Notes: a model not told the origin generated them from the sequence alone. DNA of 64,000 bases from Sphaerotilus mobilis (GCF_004216565.1 NZ_SGWV01000009.1:310001-374000), one strand, 5' to 3'. Counted from the stretch's first letter, positions 35,769-45,505 are shown. Numbers and translations: made by a program.

Positions 35769-37070
35769 ATGACGCTCGCGACGTCCTGCCCTTCCTGCGG
35801 CACGGTCTTCAAGGTCATCGAGGACCAGCTCAAGGTATCCGAGGGTTGGGTCCGCTGCGGCCACTGCCATTCGGTCTTCAACGCGCTGGAAGGTCTGTTC
35901 GACCTCGGCGCGCGCCCGCGCAGCGGCCATTCCCGCCCGATGAGCGAAGGTCTGGCCAGCGGGGCCGGTGTGCTGCAGGAAGTGCCGGAAATGGCGCCGC
36001 CGGAAGGCACGGGCCCGGCATCGCCGGACCTCCCCATCCGTCAGACCCGCTCGGCGGTCGCGACATCGGGCCTGGCCGCGCCCTCGGGCTTCGGCACGGC
36101 CGAGACGTCGGAGCTGCCGACCGAGTTCGTGCCGCCGCAGGATCAGCCTCGGGAGGCTCGTGAGACTCGTGAGACTCGTGAGACTCGTGAGACTTGGTCC
36201 ATGGCGCCCGTGTCGACGATGCCGGCGCAGGGACCCGAAGGGACGGTGCACGAACGCCATGAGCTGGAAGCGGCGGACACGAGCGCGCGACATCACCCCG
36301 ATTTCTCGGATGCCGACACCGTCTTCCAGGCCCATGACCCTCAGGGCGCCCTTGACCTCGGGCTGATGGGTGAACGTCCGGGCGAAGATCGGTCCGATGG
36401 CCGCGCCGCCGACGATGTTCAGGCCCTCGAACCCCGTTTCGAGCCCTTGCCCGGGGGTTGGCCGGAGATGCCCCTGCGCGATGCGGGCTCGGTCGCTTCA
36501 GCGGTCGACGCCGATGCGCTGGGCGGCCCCGGATCGGCCACCTGGGGCGAGATGCAGGCGGCCCCGAGTTTCGTGCGCCACGCCGACCGTGCCGCATGGT
36601 GGGGCCGTCCGGCGGTTCGGGTCGCGCTGTACGCCGGCTGTGTGCTGGCGGCAGCCGGGCTGGTGCTTCAGTTCGGACTGATGCGGCGCGACCTGCTGGC
36701 GGCCCAGTCGCCCCTCGCCGCCGCCGTCCTGCAGCCGGTCTGCGCAGCCATGGGCTGCACCCTCGAAGCGCCGCGCCTGCTTGACGCGCTGGCGGTCGAG
36801 TACAGCAACATGGTCAAGCTCTCCGGGGTCGACGGCTATCGTCTGCAGGTTCTGCTGCGCAACCGCGCCGAACACGCCGTTCGTGCGCCAAATGTCGAGC
36901 TCAGCCTGACCGATGCGGCCGGAGCACTGGTGGTTCGTCGCGTGCTCAAGCCCGCCGACTTCCAGCAGGCCGATGCGCTGGCCGCCGCCGCAGAGGGCAA
37001 CTGGCAGCTGGAGTTCGCCAGCAGCGACCGCCGGGTCGCCGGCTACACGGTGGCGATCTTCTATCCCTGA
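35769..37070 (+). CDS. zinc-ribbon and DUF3426 membrane protein
   Basis: The 433-residue protein opens with a zinc ribbon (C7-x-x-C10 and C30-x-x-C33 in SCPSCGTVFKV and VRCGHCHSVFNALEGLF), continues with a long acidic low-complexity linker, a membrane span near 282-304 and a C-terminal DUF3426-type domain containing NRAEHAVRAPNVELSLTDAAG and the RRVLKPADF pattern. Such proteins regularly follow prmA in betaproteobacteria and have no assigned role. Within the linker is an in-frame run of RET triplets made by a 9-bp repeat. The zinc ribbon would be cytoplasmic and the DUF3426 domain periplasmic. Confidence 0.85.
   Translation: MTLATSCPSCGTVFKVIEDQLKVSEGWVRCGHCHSVFNALEGLFDLGARPRSGHSRPMSEGLASGAGVLQEVPEMAPPEGTGPASPDLPIRQTRSAVATSGLAAPSGFGTAETSELPTEFVPPQDQPREARETRETRETRETWSMAPVSTMPAQGPEGTVHERHELEAADTSARHHPDFSDADTVFQAHDPQGALDLGLMGERPGEDRSDGRAADDVQALEPRFEPLPGGWPEMPLRDAGSVASAVDADALGGPGSATWGEMQAAPSFVRHADRAAWWGRPAVRVALYAGCVLAAAGLVLQFGLMRRDLLAAQSPLAAAVLQPVCAAMGCTLEAPRLLDALAVEYSNMVKLSGVDGYRLQVLLRNRAEHAVRAPNVELSLTDAAGALVVRRVLKPADFQQADALAAAAEGNWQLEFASSDRRVAGYTVAIFYP
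36156..36191. repeat. 9-bp in-frame tandem repeat
   Basis: Four copies of (A/G)CTCGTGAG encode repeated R-E-(A/T) triplets in the linker of the DUF3426 protein. Three copies are identical. The 9-bp period matches those in chpA and after malK. Confidence 0.85.
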
Positions 37071-37117
37071 GCCCGCCGGCCACGGTCGCGAGGACTCGGT
37101 CGCATTCAGACGGACAT

Positions 37118-37144
37118 GAAAAAGGGCGACCCGTGGTCGCCCTT
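37118..37144 (-). terminator. intrinsic terminator of the peroxiredoxin gene
   Basis: A perfect 10-bp stem (37122-37131 with 37135-37144) and 3-base loop is followed on the minus strand by a run of Ts. It lies 28 bp after the peroxiredoxin stop and between two convergent genes, so it may also slow transcription from the plus strand, though the T-run is only on the minus side. Confidence 0.85.
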
Positions 37145-37171
37145 GTCACATGCGCCAGCGCGGGCGAAATT

Positions 37172-37678
37172 TCAGGCGCGCGCCTGCTTCAGCATGGTCT
37201 GCGCATCGCTGACTTCGAAGGCGCCGGGGCCTTCGATGTTGAGCGTCTTGACCACACCGTCCTCGACCAGCATCGAATACCGCTGCGAGCGCACACCCAT
37301 GCCGCGCGCGGTCAGGTCCAGCGTCAGGCCGACGGCCTGGGTGAAGGATGCCGAGCCGTCGCCCATCATGCGGACCTTGCCGGCGGTGCCCTGGTCACGG
37401 CCCCAGGCGCCCATCACGAAGGCGTCGTTGACCGACACGCACCAGATCTCATCGACACCGGCGGCCTTCAGGTCCGCAGCCGCTTCGACATAGCCGGGCA
37501 CATGCTTGGCCGAGCAGGTCGGCGTGTAGGCACCGGGCAGGGCGAAGATCGCGACCTTCTTGCCGGCGGTCTCCTTCTGCACGTCGAAGCTGTTGGGGCC
37601 GAGCGAGCAGCCATTGCCCTCGACCTCGATGAATTCCTGCAACGTGCCCGCGGGCAACTTGTCTCCAACCTTCAGCAT
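37172..37678 (-). CDS. peroxiredoxin (Prx5 type)
   Basis: The 168-residue protein has the Prx5 active site LPGAYTPTCSAKHVPG with peroxidatic Cys C55 and the T-x-x-C context, plus FVMGAWGRDQ and MLVEDGVV typical of this subfamily. It reduces hydrogen and organic peroxides, usually with glutathione/glutaredoxin. GGAG lies 6 nt before the ATG at 37678. It lies after the ribosomal operon but is separated from it by a terminator, and has its own terminator, so it is a single-gene unit. No promoter was identified in 37679-37737. Confidence 0.94.
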   Translation of the reverse strand: MLKVGDKLPAGTLQEFIEVEGNGCSLGPNSFDVQKETAGKKVAIFALPGAYTPTCSAKHVPGYVEAAADLKAAGVDEIWCVSVNDAFVMGAWGRDQGTAGKVRMMGDGSASFTQAVGLTLDLTARGMGVRSQRYSMLVEDGVVKTLNIEGPGAFEVSDAQTMLKQARA

Positions 37679-37737
37679 CTGCTTCTCCAGCGTGAGTGAA
37701 CCGTGTGGGATGGGCCTGCACGGGCTGCGCGCAGACA

Positions 37738-37776
37738 TGAAAAAACCGGCCTGCCAGTATCCCAGCAGTCCGGTTT
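37738..37776 (-). terminator. intrinsic terminator of the S10 ribosomal operon
   Basis: A two-part stem pairs AAACCGG (37743-37749) with CCGGTTT (37770-37776) and CTGC with GCAG inside it, with one mismatch between the parts. On the minus strand it runs into six Ts. It lies 85 bp after the rpsQ stop and closes the ribosomal transcript there, so rplN and the rest of the spc operon are not continued from this unit. Confidence 0.85.
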
Positions 37777-37860
37777 CGAGGTGACCCGCAGCGGCTAAAC
37801 CGCTCGATCACCAGGGGTCGGTGCGACAGCGCCGGCGCGAAGGCCGGCACCGGTCGGTCA

Positions 37861-38136
37861 TCAGACCGTGCGTGCCTTCTCGACAAGGCGGGTCACGACC
37901 CAGCTCTTAGTCTTGGACAGCGGACGGCTCTCGGTGATCTCGACCACGTCGCCCATCTTGAATTCGCCGGTCTCGTCATGCGCGTGGTACTTGCGCGAAC
38001 GGGCCACGATCTTGCCGTAGAGCTCGTGCTTGGCACGGCGCTCGACCAGCACGGTCACGGTCTTGGCACGCTTGTCGCTGACGATCTTGCCCACGAAGGT
38101 GCGGACAGACTTGGCGCGGGTTTGGGCTTCGCTCAT
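37861..38136 (-). CDS. rpsQ: 30S ribosomal protein S17
   Basis: The 91-residue S17 has [22 protein letters not shown] and [18 protein letters not shown], characteristic of the family. S17 binds 16S rRNA early in 30S assembly. I chose the ATG at 38136, which overlaps the rpmC stop by one base (TGATG) and has GGGAG 7 nt upstream; a GTG one codon earlier is possible. It is the last gene of the operon, followed by the terminator at 37738-37776. Confidence 0.97.
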   Translation of the reverse strand: MSEAQTRAKSVRTFVGKIVSDKRAKTVTVLVERRAKHELYGKIVARSRKYHAHDETGEFKMGDVVEITESRPLSKTKSWVVTRLVEKARTV

Positions 38137-38333
38137 CACGCAGCTCCCTTCTTCTTCTCAGCGAGGATCGTGCGGGCGCGGGCGATGTCGCGACGCGTCT
38201 GCTTGAGCACGTTGGTATTGCTCAATTGTTGCGTGGCCTTTTGCATGCGCAGACCGAAATGGGCCTTCAGCAGATCGCTGATTTCCTTTTCGAGAGCTGC
38301 GACATCCTTGGCACGGAGTTCAGAGGCTTTCAT
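38136..38333 (-). CDS. rpmC: 50S ribosomal protein L29
   Basis: The 65-residue L29 starts [18 protein letters not shown] and contains [17 protein letters not shown] and [12 protein letters not shown]. It sits at the polypeptide exit tunnel. It lies between rplP (17 bp) and rpsQ (one-base overlap). Length is normal. Confidence 0.97.
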   Translation of the reverse strand: MKASELRAKDVAALEKEISDLLKAHFGLRMQKATQQLSNTNVLKQTRRDIARARTILAEKKKGAA

Positions 38334-38350
38334 CTTTGTTCTCCTTGCGC

Positions 38351-38767
38351 TCAGGCGCCAAAGCCACGCGACACGAAGGTCGTGCGCAGCGGCAGCTTGG
38401 CGGCTGCCAGCGTGAACGCCTCGCGAGCGAGTTCTTCGGGCACGCCGTTGAGTTCGTACAGGACCTTGCCCGGCTGGATCTCGGCCACGTAGTACTCGGG
38501 GTTGCCCTTGCCGTTGCCCATCCGCACTTCGGCCGGCTTCTGCGAAATCGGCTTGTCCGGGAAGATCCGGATGAAGATGCGGCCGCCGCGCTTGATGTGG
38601 CGCGAGATGGCACGACGGGCGGCTTCGATCTGGCGCGCGGTGATGCGGCCACGCTCAGTGGCCTTCAGGCCGAACTCGCCGAACGACACATTGGCGCCAC
38701 GGGTGGCGAGGCCGGTGTTGCGGCCCTTCTGTTCCTTGCGGAACTTGCGACGCGATGGTTGCAACAT
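38351..38767 (-). CDS. rplP: 50S ribosomal protein L16
   Basis: The 138-residue L16 begins [19 protein letters not shown]. It has [15 protein letters not shown] and [20 protein letters not shown], part of the A-site and peptidyl-transferase region of the 50S subunit. The gene starts 3 bp after rpsC, so translation is probably coupled. No unusual features. Confidence 0.98.
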   Translation of the reverse strand: MLQPSRRKFRKEQKGRNTGLATRGANVSFGEFGLKATERGRITARQIEAARRAISRHIKRGGRIFIRIFPDKPISQKPAEVRMGNGKGNPEYYVAEIQPGKVLYELNGVPEELAREAFTLAAAKLPLRTTFVSRGFGA

Positions 38768-38770
38768 TCC

Positions 38771-39619
38771 TTACTCTCCTTTGGCAGCCGCCGGTGCAGC
38801 AGCGCGAACGACGCGCTTGGCACCCGGCTTGGCATCACCGGCGGGGCCGGCCGACGGGGCAGCGGCAGGGCCGTCACCACGAGCGGGACCACGCGGACCA
38901 CGACGATCACCCGGGCGGTCGTTGCGCGGGCCACGGCGGCGACGGTCGTCTTCCGGACGATCCTCACCACGCAGCTGCGGCGCTTCGCCGTTGGCCAGGC
39001 GGTCACCCCGGTAGACCCAGACCTTGACGCCGATGACGCCGTAGGTGGTCTTGGCTTCCGAGAAACCGTAGTCGATGTCGGCCTTGAGGGTGTGCAGCGG
39101 CACACGGCCTTCGCGATACCACTCGGTGCGAGCGATTTCGATGCCGTTCAGGCGGCCGGCCGACATGATCTTGATGCCCTGGGCGCCCAGGCGCATCGCG
39201 TTCTGCATCGCGCGCTTCATGGCGCGGCGGAACATGATGCGCTTCTCGAGCTGCTGGGTGATCGATTCGGCGATCAGCTGGGCATCGACTTCAGGCTTGC
39301 GCACTTCCTCGATGTTGACGGCCACCGGCACGCCCAGCATCTTGGCCAGTTCGACCTTCAGGTTCTCGATGTCCTCGCCCTTCTTGCCGATCACCACGCC
39401 CGGACGTGCCGAGTAGATCGTGATGCGGGCGTTCTTGGCCGGGCGCTCGATGGTGATGCGCGAGACAGCGGCGCTCTTGAGCTTCTTCTTCAGGAACTCA
39501 CGAACTTCGATGTCTTCGGCCAGCATCGCGGCGAACTGGCGGTTGCCAGCGTACCAACGAGACGACCAGTTGCGCGTCACCGGCAGGCGGAACCCGGTCG
39601 GATGGATTTTCTGTCCCAT
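38771..39619 (-). CDS. rpsC: 30S ribosomal protein S3 with extended C-terminus
   Basis: S3 begins [18 protein letters not shown] and has the KH domain [16 protein letters not shown]. The 282 residues exceed the E. coli 233. The extra residues form a basic tail ([21 protein letters not shown] in pieces) and then an alanine-proline-rich end. Such tails are common in betaproteobacterial S3. S3 forms part of the mRNA entry channel and its helicase activity. The gene is 15 bp after rplV. Confidence 0.97.
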   Translation of the reverse strand: MGQKIHPTGFRLPVTRNWSSRWYAGNRQFAAMLAEDIEVREFLKKKLKSAAVSRITIERPAKNARITIYSARPGVVIGKKGEDIENLKVELAKMLGVPVAVNIEEVRKPEVDAQLIAESITQQLEKRIMFRRAMKRAMQNAMRLGAQGIKIMSAGRLNGIEIARTEWYREGRVPLHTLKADIDYGFSEAKTTYGVIGVKVWVYRGDRLANGEAPQLRGEDRPEDDRRRRGPRNDRPGDRRGPRGPARGDGPAAAPSAGPAGDAKPGAKRVVRAAAPAAAKGE

Positions 39620-39634
39620 GGATTTCGTCCTGCC

Positions 39635-39964
39635 TTAGTTGCCGACGGTCACGTAGATGTGCGCGGTGGGCTTGCTGATGCGGTTGCCACGGCCCTTGGC
39701 GCGTGCAGCGAATCGCTTCAGCGTGGCGCCTTGCTCGACGTAGATCGAGGTGACGCGCAGCTCATCGATGTCAGCGCCATCGTTGTGCTCGGCATTCGCG
39801 ATGGCGCTTTCCAGCGCCTTCTTGATGATGCCGGCGGCCTTCTTCTGGGTGAAGTTCAGGATGTTCAGCGCCTGATCGACCTTCTTGCCACGGATCATGT
39901 CCGCGACCAGACGGCCCTTGTCGCAGGACAAGCGGACGCCTCGCACGATTGCTTTGGTTTCCAT
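39635..39964 (-). CDS. rplV: 50S ribosomal protein L22
   Basis: The 109-residue L22 has [20 protein letters not shown] and the exit-tunnel loop region [21 protein letters not shown], written here in part. L22 lines the nascent peptide tunnel and contacts macrolide sites. It lies 12 bp after rpsS and 15 bp before rpsC. Length is usual. Confidence 0.97.
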   Translation of the reverse strand: METKAIVRGVRLSCDKGRLVADMIRGKKVDQALNILNFTQKKAAGIIKKALESAIANAEHNDGADIDELRVTSIYVEQGATLKRFAARAKGRGNRISKPTAHIYVTVGN

Positions 39965-39976
39965 TGCTGCGACTCC

Positions 39977-40252
39977 TTAGCGCTTGGCCTTCTTGTCCGC
40001 CGGGTGACCCTTGAACGTACGGGTCAGCGCGAACTCGCCCAGCTTGTGGCCGACCATCTGGTCGGACACGTACACAGGCACGTGCTGCTTGCCGTTGTGC
40101 ACGGCAATGGTCAGGCCGATGAACTCGGGCAGGATGGTCGAACGGCGCGACCAGGTCTTGACCGGCTTCTTGTCCTTGGTGGCCACAGCCTTCTCGACCT
40201 TCGCGAGCAGGTGGTGGTCGACGAAGGGACCCTTCTTGAGTGAACGAGACAT
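39977..40252 (-). CDS. rpsS: 30S ribosomal protein S19
   Basis: The 91-residue S19 begins [20 protein letters not shown] and contains [21 protein letters not shown] and [19 protein letters not shown]19 binds the 16S rRNA head with S13. The gene is 15 bp after rplB in the conserved S10-operon order. Confidence 0.98.
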   Translation of the reverse strand: MSRSLKKGPFVDHHLLAKVEKAVATKDKKPVKTWSRRSTILPEFIGLTIAVHNGKQHVPVYVSDQMVGHKLGEFALTRTFKGHPADKKAKR

Positions 40253-40267
40253 GTGTTCGCTCCCCTT

Positions 40268-41092
40268 TTACTTCTTGCGACGCGAGACGATGAACGTCTG
40301 CGTGCGCTTGTTGTTGCGGGTGCGGTAGCCCTTGGTCAGGGTGTTCCACGGCGACACAGGGGCCTGGCCCTCGCCGGTGCGGCCTTCGCCGCCGCCGTGC
40401 GGGTGGTCCACCGGGTTCATCGCCGTGCCGCGAACGGTCGGGCGGATACCCAGCCAACGCTTGGCACCGGCCTTGCCGTACTGGCGCAGGTTGTGCTCTT
40501 CGTTGGAGACCTCGCCGAGCGTGGCGCGGCAGTCGACGTGGATCTTGCGCACTTCACCCGAACGCAAGCGGACCTGGGCGTAGGTGCCTTCGCGCGCCAT
40601 CAGCGTCACCGAGGTGCCGGCCGAACGGGCGATCTGGGCGCCCTTGCCGGGCATCATCTCGACGCAGTGGATGGTCGAACCCACCGGGATGTTGCGGATC
40701 GGCAGGGTGTTGCCAGCCTTGATCGGCGACTCGGCGCCGCTCAGGACCGTCTGACCCACTTCCAGGCCACGCGGGGCGATGATGTAGCGACGCTCGCCGT
40801 CGGCATAGCACACCAGAGCGATGTGCGCCGTGCGGTTCGGGTCGTACTCGATGCGCTCGACCTTGGCCGGAATCCCGTCCTTGTTGCGACGGAAGTCGAC
40901 CACGCGGTAGTGGTGCTTGTGCCCGCCGCCCTTGTGGCGGATGGTGATGTGACCGTTGTTGTTGCGGCCGGAGTTCTGCTTCTGCGGTTCCAGCAGCGAA
41001 GCTTCCGGCGCACCCTTGTGCAAGTGCTTGTGCACCACCTTCACCACGGCACGGCGGCCGGGCGAAGTCGGTTTGACCTTGACGACAGCCAT
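40268..41092 (-). CDS. rplB: 50S ribosomal protein L2
   Basis: The 274-residue L2 has [13 protein letters not shown] at the start and the C-terminal [14 protein letters not shown], containing the conserved His of the peptidyl-transferase region. It overlaps the rplW stop by one base (TGATG). L2 is needed for subunit association and peptide-bond formation. Confidence 0.98.
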   Translation of the reverse strand: MAVVKVKPTSPGRRAVVKVVHKHLHKGAPEASLLEPQKQNSGRNNNGHITIRHKGGGHKHHYRVVDFRRNKDGIPAKVERIEYDPNRTAHIALVCYADGERRYIIAPRGLEVGQTVLSGAESPIKAGNTLPIRNIPVGSTIHCVEMMPGKGAQIARSAGTSVTLMAREGTYAQVRLRSGEVRKIHVDCRATLGEVSNEEHNLRQYGKAGAKRWLGIRPTVRGTAMNPVDHPHGGGEGRTGEGQAPVSPWNTLTKGYRTRNNKRTQTFIVSRRKK

Positions 41093-41409
41093 TACGCGGC
41101 CTCCCCGGAGAAGTTGAGTTCCTGGCCTTCCTTCAGGGAAACATAGGCCTTGCGCACATGGTCACGACGGCCGATGCGGCCACCGAAGCGCTTGGTCTTG
41201 CCCTTGATGTTCAGCACGTTCACCGACGCGACCTCGACCTTGAACATCAGTTCAACAGCGGCCTTGATCTCGGTCTTGGTGGCGTCCTGGAGCACCTTGA
41301 AGGTCACCTGGTTGTTCTTCTCGCCAACGCGGGTCGCCTTCTCCGAAATGATCGGGGCAACCAGCACCTGGGCCAGACGGCCCTCGTTCGACTTGGGTGC
41401 GGCGCTCAT
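41092..41409 (-). CDS. rplW: 50S ribosomal protein L23
   Basis: The 105-residue L23 has [22 protein letters not shown], written in part, and [19 protein letters not shown]23 is at the tunnel exit and docks trigger factor and SRP. It overlaps rplD by four bases and rplB by one, so the three are translationally coupled. Confidence 0.97.
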   Translation of the reverse strand: MSAAPKSNEGRLAQVLVAPIISEKATRVGEKNNQVTFKVLQDATKTEIKAAVELMFKVEVASVNVLNIKGKTKRFGGRIGRRDHVRKAYVSLKEGQELNFSGEAA

Positions 41410-42026
41410 GCGTACATCTCCTGCAGCTGCTCGATGGCGGCCTTCGTCACCAGGACCTTCTTGTAGAAGACCAGCGACAGCGGATCGGCGTAACGCGGCT
41501 CGACCACCAGCACATTGGCGAGGTTGCGCGAGGCGAGGAACAGGTTCTCGTCGATCGCGTCCGAGATCACCATGACGTGATCCAGGTTCATCGCCTTCAG
41601 CTTGGCAGCCAGCAGCTTGGTCTTGGGCGCTTCGATCGAGATCGAATCGACCACGGCCAGACGGCCTTCACGGGCCAGCTGCGAGAGGATCGACGCCATG
41701 CCGGCGCGATACATCTTCTTGTTGACCTTCTGGCTGAAGTTCTCGTCGGGCTTGTTCGGGAAGGTGCGACCACCACTGCGCCACAGCGGCGAGGCGGTCG
41801 AACCGGCGCGAGCGCGGCCGGTGCCCTTCTGGCGGAACGGCTTCTTCGTCGAGTGGTGGACTTCGGCGCGGGTCTTCTGGGCACGGGTGCCCTGACGCGC
41901 GTTGGCCTGGTAGGCGACGACGAGCTGATGGATCAGCGCTTCGTTGTAATCGCGGGCGAACACGGTGTCAGGCGCGTCCACCTTGGCGGTGGCCTGACCC
42001 TGCTCGTTCAGGAGCTCGAGCTGCAT
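41406..42026 (-). CDS. rplD: 50S ribosomal protein L4
   Basis: The 206-residue L4 begins [20 protein letters not shown] and carries the loop [29 protein letters not shown] in sections. In E. coli L4 also represses the S10 operon by binding the leader; whether the roughly 148-nt leader here folds similarly is not known. It overlaps rplW by four bases and rplC by one. Confidence 0.97.
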   Translation of the reverse strand: MQLELLNEQGQATAKVDAPDTVFARDYNEALIHQLVVAYQANARQGTRAQKTRAEVHHSTKKPFRQKGTGRARAGSTASPLWRSGGRTFPNKPDENFSQKVNKKMYRAGMASILSQLAREGRLAVVDSISIEAPKTKLLAAKLKAMNLDHVMVISDAIDENLFLASRNLANVLVVEPRYADPLSLVFYKKVLVTKAAIEQLQEMYA

Positions 42027-42706
42027 CAGTTGGCCCCTTTCTTGAGCTTGACCTTCACGGCCGGACGCACGGTGACGAAGCCACCCTTGGCGCCAGGAAC
42101 CGCGCCCTTGACCAGCAGCAGCTGGCGGGCTTCGTCGATGCGCACGACGTCGAGGTTCTGGGTGGTGACGGTGTCGTCGCCCAGGTGACCGGACATCTTC
42201 TTGCCCGGGAACACACGGCCCGGGTCCTGCGCCATCGAGATCGAGCCCGGCACGTTGTGCGAACGGGAGTTACCGTGCGACGCGCGCTGCGAACCGAAGT
42301 GGTGGCGCTTGATCGTGCCGGCGAAGCCCTTGCCGATCGTGGTGCCCTGGATGTCGACCTGCTGGCCGACCTGGAACAGGCTGGCAGCGATCGTGGCACC
42401 CGGCTTCAGCTCGGCGGCGACGTCTGCGGGGACACGGAATTCGCGCAGCAGCTCCGCGCCATCAGCGCCAGCCTTGGCCAGGTGTCCGGCTTCGGGCTTG
42501 GTGATGCGGGAGGCTTTGCGGCTGCCGAAGGCGACCTGAACGGCGACATAGCCATCGTTCTCGACCGACTTGACCTGGGTCACGCGGTTGTTGGACACGT
42601 CGAGCACGGTCACGGGCACGGCATCGCCGTCGTCCGTGAAGATGCGCATCATGCCCACCTTGCGGCCCAGCAAACCGAGGCGTTCGCCCGGGTTGGGGGT
42701 AGTCAT
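42026..42706 (-). CDS. rplC: 50S ribosomal protein L3
   Basis: The 226-residue L3 starts at the ATG at 42706, with GGAG 7 nt upstream (the open frame extends further but without family sequence). It has [33 protein letters not shown] and [16 protein letters not shown]3 is an early 50S assembly protein. It is the first gene of the operon here; rpsJ, which usually precedes it, is absent. Confidence 0.97.
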   Translation of the reverse strand: MTTPNPGERLGLLGRKVGMMRIFTDDGDAVPVTVLDVSNNRVTQVKSVENDGYVAVQVAFGSRKASRITKPEAGHLAKAGADGAELLREFRVPADVAAELKPGATIAASLFQVGQQVDIQGTTIGKGFAGTIKRHHFGSQRASHGNSRSHNVPGSISMAQDPGRVFPGKKMSGHLGDDTVTTQNLDVVRIDEARQLLLVKGAVPGAKGGFVTVRPAVKVKLKKGAN

Positions 42707-42860
42707 GGTTCTTCTCCAATGCCCGACAACGATTGGCCGGGCTGACTGATGTGCTCGTCTGGCCAGCAAGATCCTCAGACCCTGGCGGATCTGGTGACCG
42801 GACTTTTCCAGCGAGCGCTTGAAATGGACGCGGGTTGCCCCTCGTCCGGGAAAGCTCGCG

Positions 42861-42890
42861 ATGCTAGCACAGGCGATGCGCGGGCATCAA
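42861..42890 (-). promoter_or_regulatory. promoter of the ribosomal operon
   Basis: On the minus strand TTGATG (42890-42885) and TAGCAT (42866-42861) are separated by 18 bp, with TGC directly before the -10 giving an extended -10. Transcription would begin near 42854, leaving a leader of about 148 nt before rplC. No other gene lies between 42707 and 42934. Confidence 0.75.
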
Positions 42891-42934
42891 GTCGCGCTTA
42901 ACGGGGAAGCGCATGGGCTGTCAAGCGACGGTTG

Positions 42935-44194
42935 TCAGGCTGCTCGGGCGGCCTGCCGAAGGGCGATCAGCATGCCGGCGACACCCACCAGCAGCGAGAC
43001 CGCGATCAGCGCAAAGGCCGTCGAATCGGACTGACGCGCCGCGATCAGGCCCAGCAGCATCGGCGTGGGCAGGCGGATGACGCCCGAGATCAGCGAGGCC
43101 TTGCCCAGCGCCTGACCGCCGCGCCCGGGCAGCGCCGCCGCGATCTGCGCGAAGCAGCAGGGCACGACGCAGGCGGTGCCCAGGCCGACCAGCGCAAAGC
43201 CGGCCACGCCGGTGGCGAAACCATCGGCCAGCGCGACCACCACGAAGCCGACCGCCGCCAGCACCAGCGAGACCGCGATCACCCGGACATCGCCGAAGCG
43301 GCGGCGCAGCTGATCGCCCACCAGCCGGACCGCCGACTGGCAGCCGGCATACAACGCCGCGCCAGCGCCGGCCAGCGCCGCCAGGCTGGCGGCCTGTTCG
43401 GCCAGGAACTTGGCCGACCACATCTGCGCCGTCAGCTCGGCCACGGTCGACAGGCCCAGCACGATGCCGAACAGCAGCACCGGATCCGGCCGGCGACGGG
43501 TGGCAGGCTCGGTGGTTGACGCGGTCCGCGCCGCGGCCTGGACCGCCGCCGCGCCAGCCGCTTCCAGCTCAGGTTCGCGCAAGGTGGCCGGTGCGGGATC
43601 GGGCAAGGGCCGGCGTCGACCCAGTCGTCGCACCGCCAGCCAGACCGGCGCGACCACCGCCGCGCTGAGCAGCGCGCAGGCGAGCGGGCCGAGCGAGGTC
43701 GAGATCAGGCTGCCGCCGATCGCCCCCAGCGCGAACGAGGCCGACGCCGCCGCGTGCATGCGCGTCAGCAGCGGGCGGCCGCGCTCGTGTTCCAGCGTGG
43801 TCGCCTCGGTGTTCATCGCCAGGTCGAGCGAACCGGCGGTCAGGCCCATGACGATGAGCGCGAGCACCAGCAGCCAGGCGTTCGGGGCCAGGAAGATGCC
43901 GAAAAACGCCACGCCATGGGCCGCGAGCAGCCAGGCCATGAAGGCGCGCAGCTCGAAGCGACGGGTCATGCGCCCGGCCAGTGTCATGGCGCCGATGTAG
44001 GCCGCGCTGTGCAGGGTCAGCGCCAGGCCCAGGCCTTCAGCGCCCAGCCCTGTGCGGTGCATCAGCACCGGGATCGAGCCAGCCCACAGGCCGATGCCAA
44101 GGGCAAAGGCAAAGAACACCGCTGTCGTGACGACGCGCGGCGAGAACACGCCCCAGGCGGGCCTGAGGAAGGAACGCGATTCGTTGACGGACAT
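42935..44194 (-). CDS. MFS transporter
   Basis: The 419-residue protein has about 12 hydrophobic spans, with a central charged loop (around 190-235) dividing two six-span halves. GRMTRRFELR between spans 2 and 3 is the usual MFS loop motif in modified form. Major facilitator proteins move small solutes with proton gradients; the substrate cannot be told. It starts 27 bp after the next MFS gene and the pair may have arisen by duplication within the YbjJ-like group. Confidence 0.85.
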   Translation of the reverse strand: MSVNESRSFLRPAWGVFSPRVVTTAVFFAFALGIGLWAGSIPVLMHRTGLGAEGLGLALTLHSAAYIGAMTLAGRMTRRFELRAFMAWLLAAHGVAFFGIFLAPNAWLLVLALIVMGLTAGSLDLAMNTEATTLEHERGRPLLTRMHAAASASFALGAIGGSLISTSLGPLACALLSAAVVAPVWLAVRRLGRRRPLPDPAPATLREPELEAAGAAAVQAAARTASTTEPATRRRPDPVLLFGIVLGLSTVAELTAQMWSAKFLAEQAASLAALAGAGAALYAGCQSAVRLVGDQLRRRFGDVRVIAVSLVLAAVGFVVVALADGFATGVAGFALVGLGTACVVPCCFAQIAAALPGRGGQALGKASLISGVIRLPTPMLLGLIAARQSDSTAFALIAVSLLVGVAGMLIALRQAARAA

Positions 44195-44221
44195 GGGTGC
44201 AGCAGGCGGACCGGACCGCGC

Positions 44222-45439
44222 TCAGGCGCTCTGCACGCCCGCTGGCGCGGCAGCGGACGCCGCCGGACGCTGTCGCAGCACACCCGTGACGGCCAGGCTC
44301 AGCAGCACCAGGGGCAGGCACAGGCCAAAGCTCCAGCGGATGCCGATGTGCTCGGCGATGAAGCCAAGCAGCGGCGGCGCCAGCATGAAGCTGACGAAGG
44401 CGATCTGCGCCAGCGCCGCGACGTTGACCGCCGCCGGCCGGTCGGTGCGCTGCGCTGCGGCCGACATCGCGAGCGGGAACAGCACGCTGGTGCCCACGCC
44501 CATCAGGCCAAAACCGAGCAAGGCCAGCGCCGGGTGATTGGCGACCACGACCAGCACGTTGCCGATGCCCAGCAGCGTGAGCATCAGGCGCGCCACCTTC
44601 ATCGGGCTGTGGCGCTCGACGTGGCGGTCCGCGAGGTAGCGCGTCACCGCCTGCGTGAAGGCGCCGATGGCCACTGCCGCCGCGCCAACCCAGGGGGCGG
44701 TCTGGAAGACATCGCGCATGTAGATCGCCGACCAGTCGAAGCCTGCGCCCTCAAGCACCAGTGCCGACAGCGACAGCGCCACCAGCACCAGGATCGCGCC
44801 GGTGGGGCGGGCGAACATCGGCGCTGCTTCGGCCGAAGGATCGACCGCCGCCACGCGGTGCGGTGCCGCTTCGAAGCGGCCCATCAGCAGCACCGTCATG
44901 ACCAGCGACAGCGGCACCATGCCGGCGAGCTGCCACTGCGGGCTGATGCCGGCGCGGGCGGCCAGCGCGCCCAGCAGGCCGGCGCCGAAGAAGCCGAAGC
45001 TCCAGAAGGCATGGGCCCGGTTCATGATGCGCCGGCCTTCCTGGTGCTCGACCCGATCGGCTTCGAGGTTGACGACCACCTCGATCGCGCCGATGAACAG
45101 GCCTGCGGGGAACAGGCAGAGGAACAGCGCCAGCGTGCCGTTCGCATGCGAGGCGACCGCGTAGAAGATCGGCAGCAGCGGCGGCACGATCAGCAGCATG
45201 CGGCGGTGGCCGATGCGCTCGATCAGCCGGCCGGCAAAGGTCAGGGAGACCAGCGTGCCCATCGCCGCCCCGATCAGGCCCAGGCCGAGCTGGCCTTCGG
45301 TGATGCCCATCATTCCTTGCAGCTCACCGAGGCGCGGGAAGAAGCCACCAAAGCCGAAGGCATAGAGGAAGAAGCCGGCGAAGACGCGGCGATGGGCGGG
45401 CAAGGTGAGCCCGAGGCGGTGGATCAGGGACGAGGACAA
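44222..45439 (-). CDS. MFS transporter
   Basis: A 405-residue membrane protein with 12 predicted spans. AGRLIERIGHRRMLL is the MFS motif A region after span 2. The start is a TTG at 45439 supported by GGAG 7 nt upstream; no ATG lies near. Residues QGMMGITEGQLGLGLIGAAMGT and the NxE.DRVEH segment recall the YbjJ/fucose-permease-like group, as does its neighbour. The substrate is unknown. Confidence 0.85.
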   Translation of the reverse strand: MSSSLIHRLGLTLPAHRRVFAGFFLYAFGFGGFFPRLGELQGMMGITEGQLGLGLIGAAMGTLVSLTFAGRLIERIGHRRMLLIVPPLLPIFYAVASHANGTLALFLCLFPAGLFIGAIEVVVNLEADRVEHQEGRRIMNRAHAFWSFGFFGAGLLGALAARAGISPQWQLAGMVPLSLVMTVLLMGRFEAAPHRVAAVDPSAEAAPMFARPTGAILVLVALSLSALVLEGAGFDWSAIYMRDVFQTAPWVGAAAVAIGAFTQAVTRYLADRHVERHSPMKVARLMLTLLGIGNVLVVVANHPALALLGFGLMGVGTSVLFPLAMSAAAQRTDRPAAVNVAALAQIAFVSFMLAPPLLGFIAEHIGIRWSFGLCLPLVLLSLAVTGVLRQRPAASAAAPAGVQSA

Positions 45440-45505
45440 GCGGCGGCTCCGGTGGTCGGATCAGGGCGGTGCGATGGCGGCCGCGCAGTATCCGACGCAC
45501 GACGC

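Noticed and set aside
37122-37144. Terminator for the plus-strand DUF3426 gene
   Set aside because: The T-run follows the stem only on the minus strand, so it is assigned to the peroxiredoxin gene; a bidirectional effect is not excluded.
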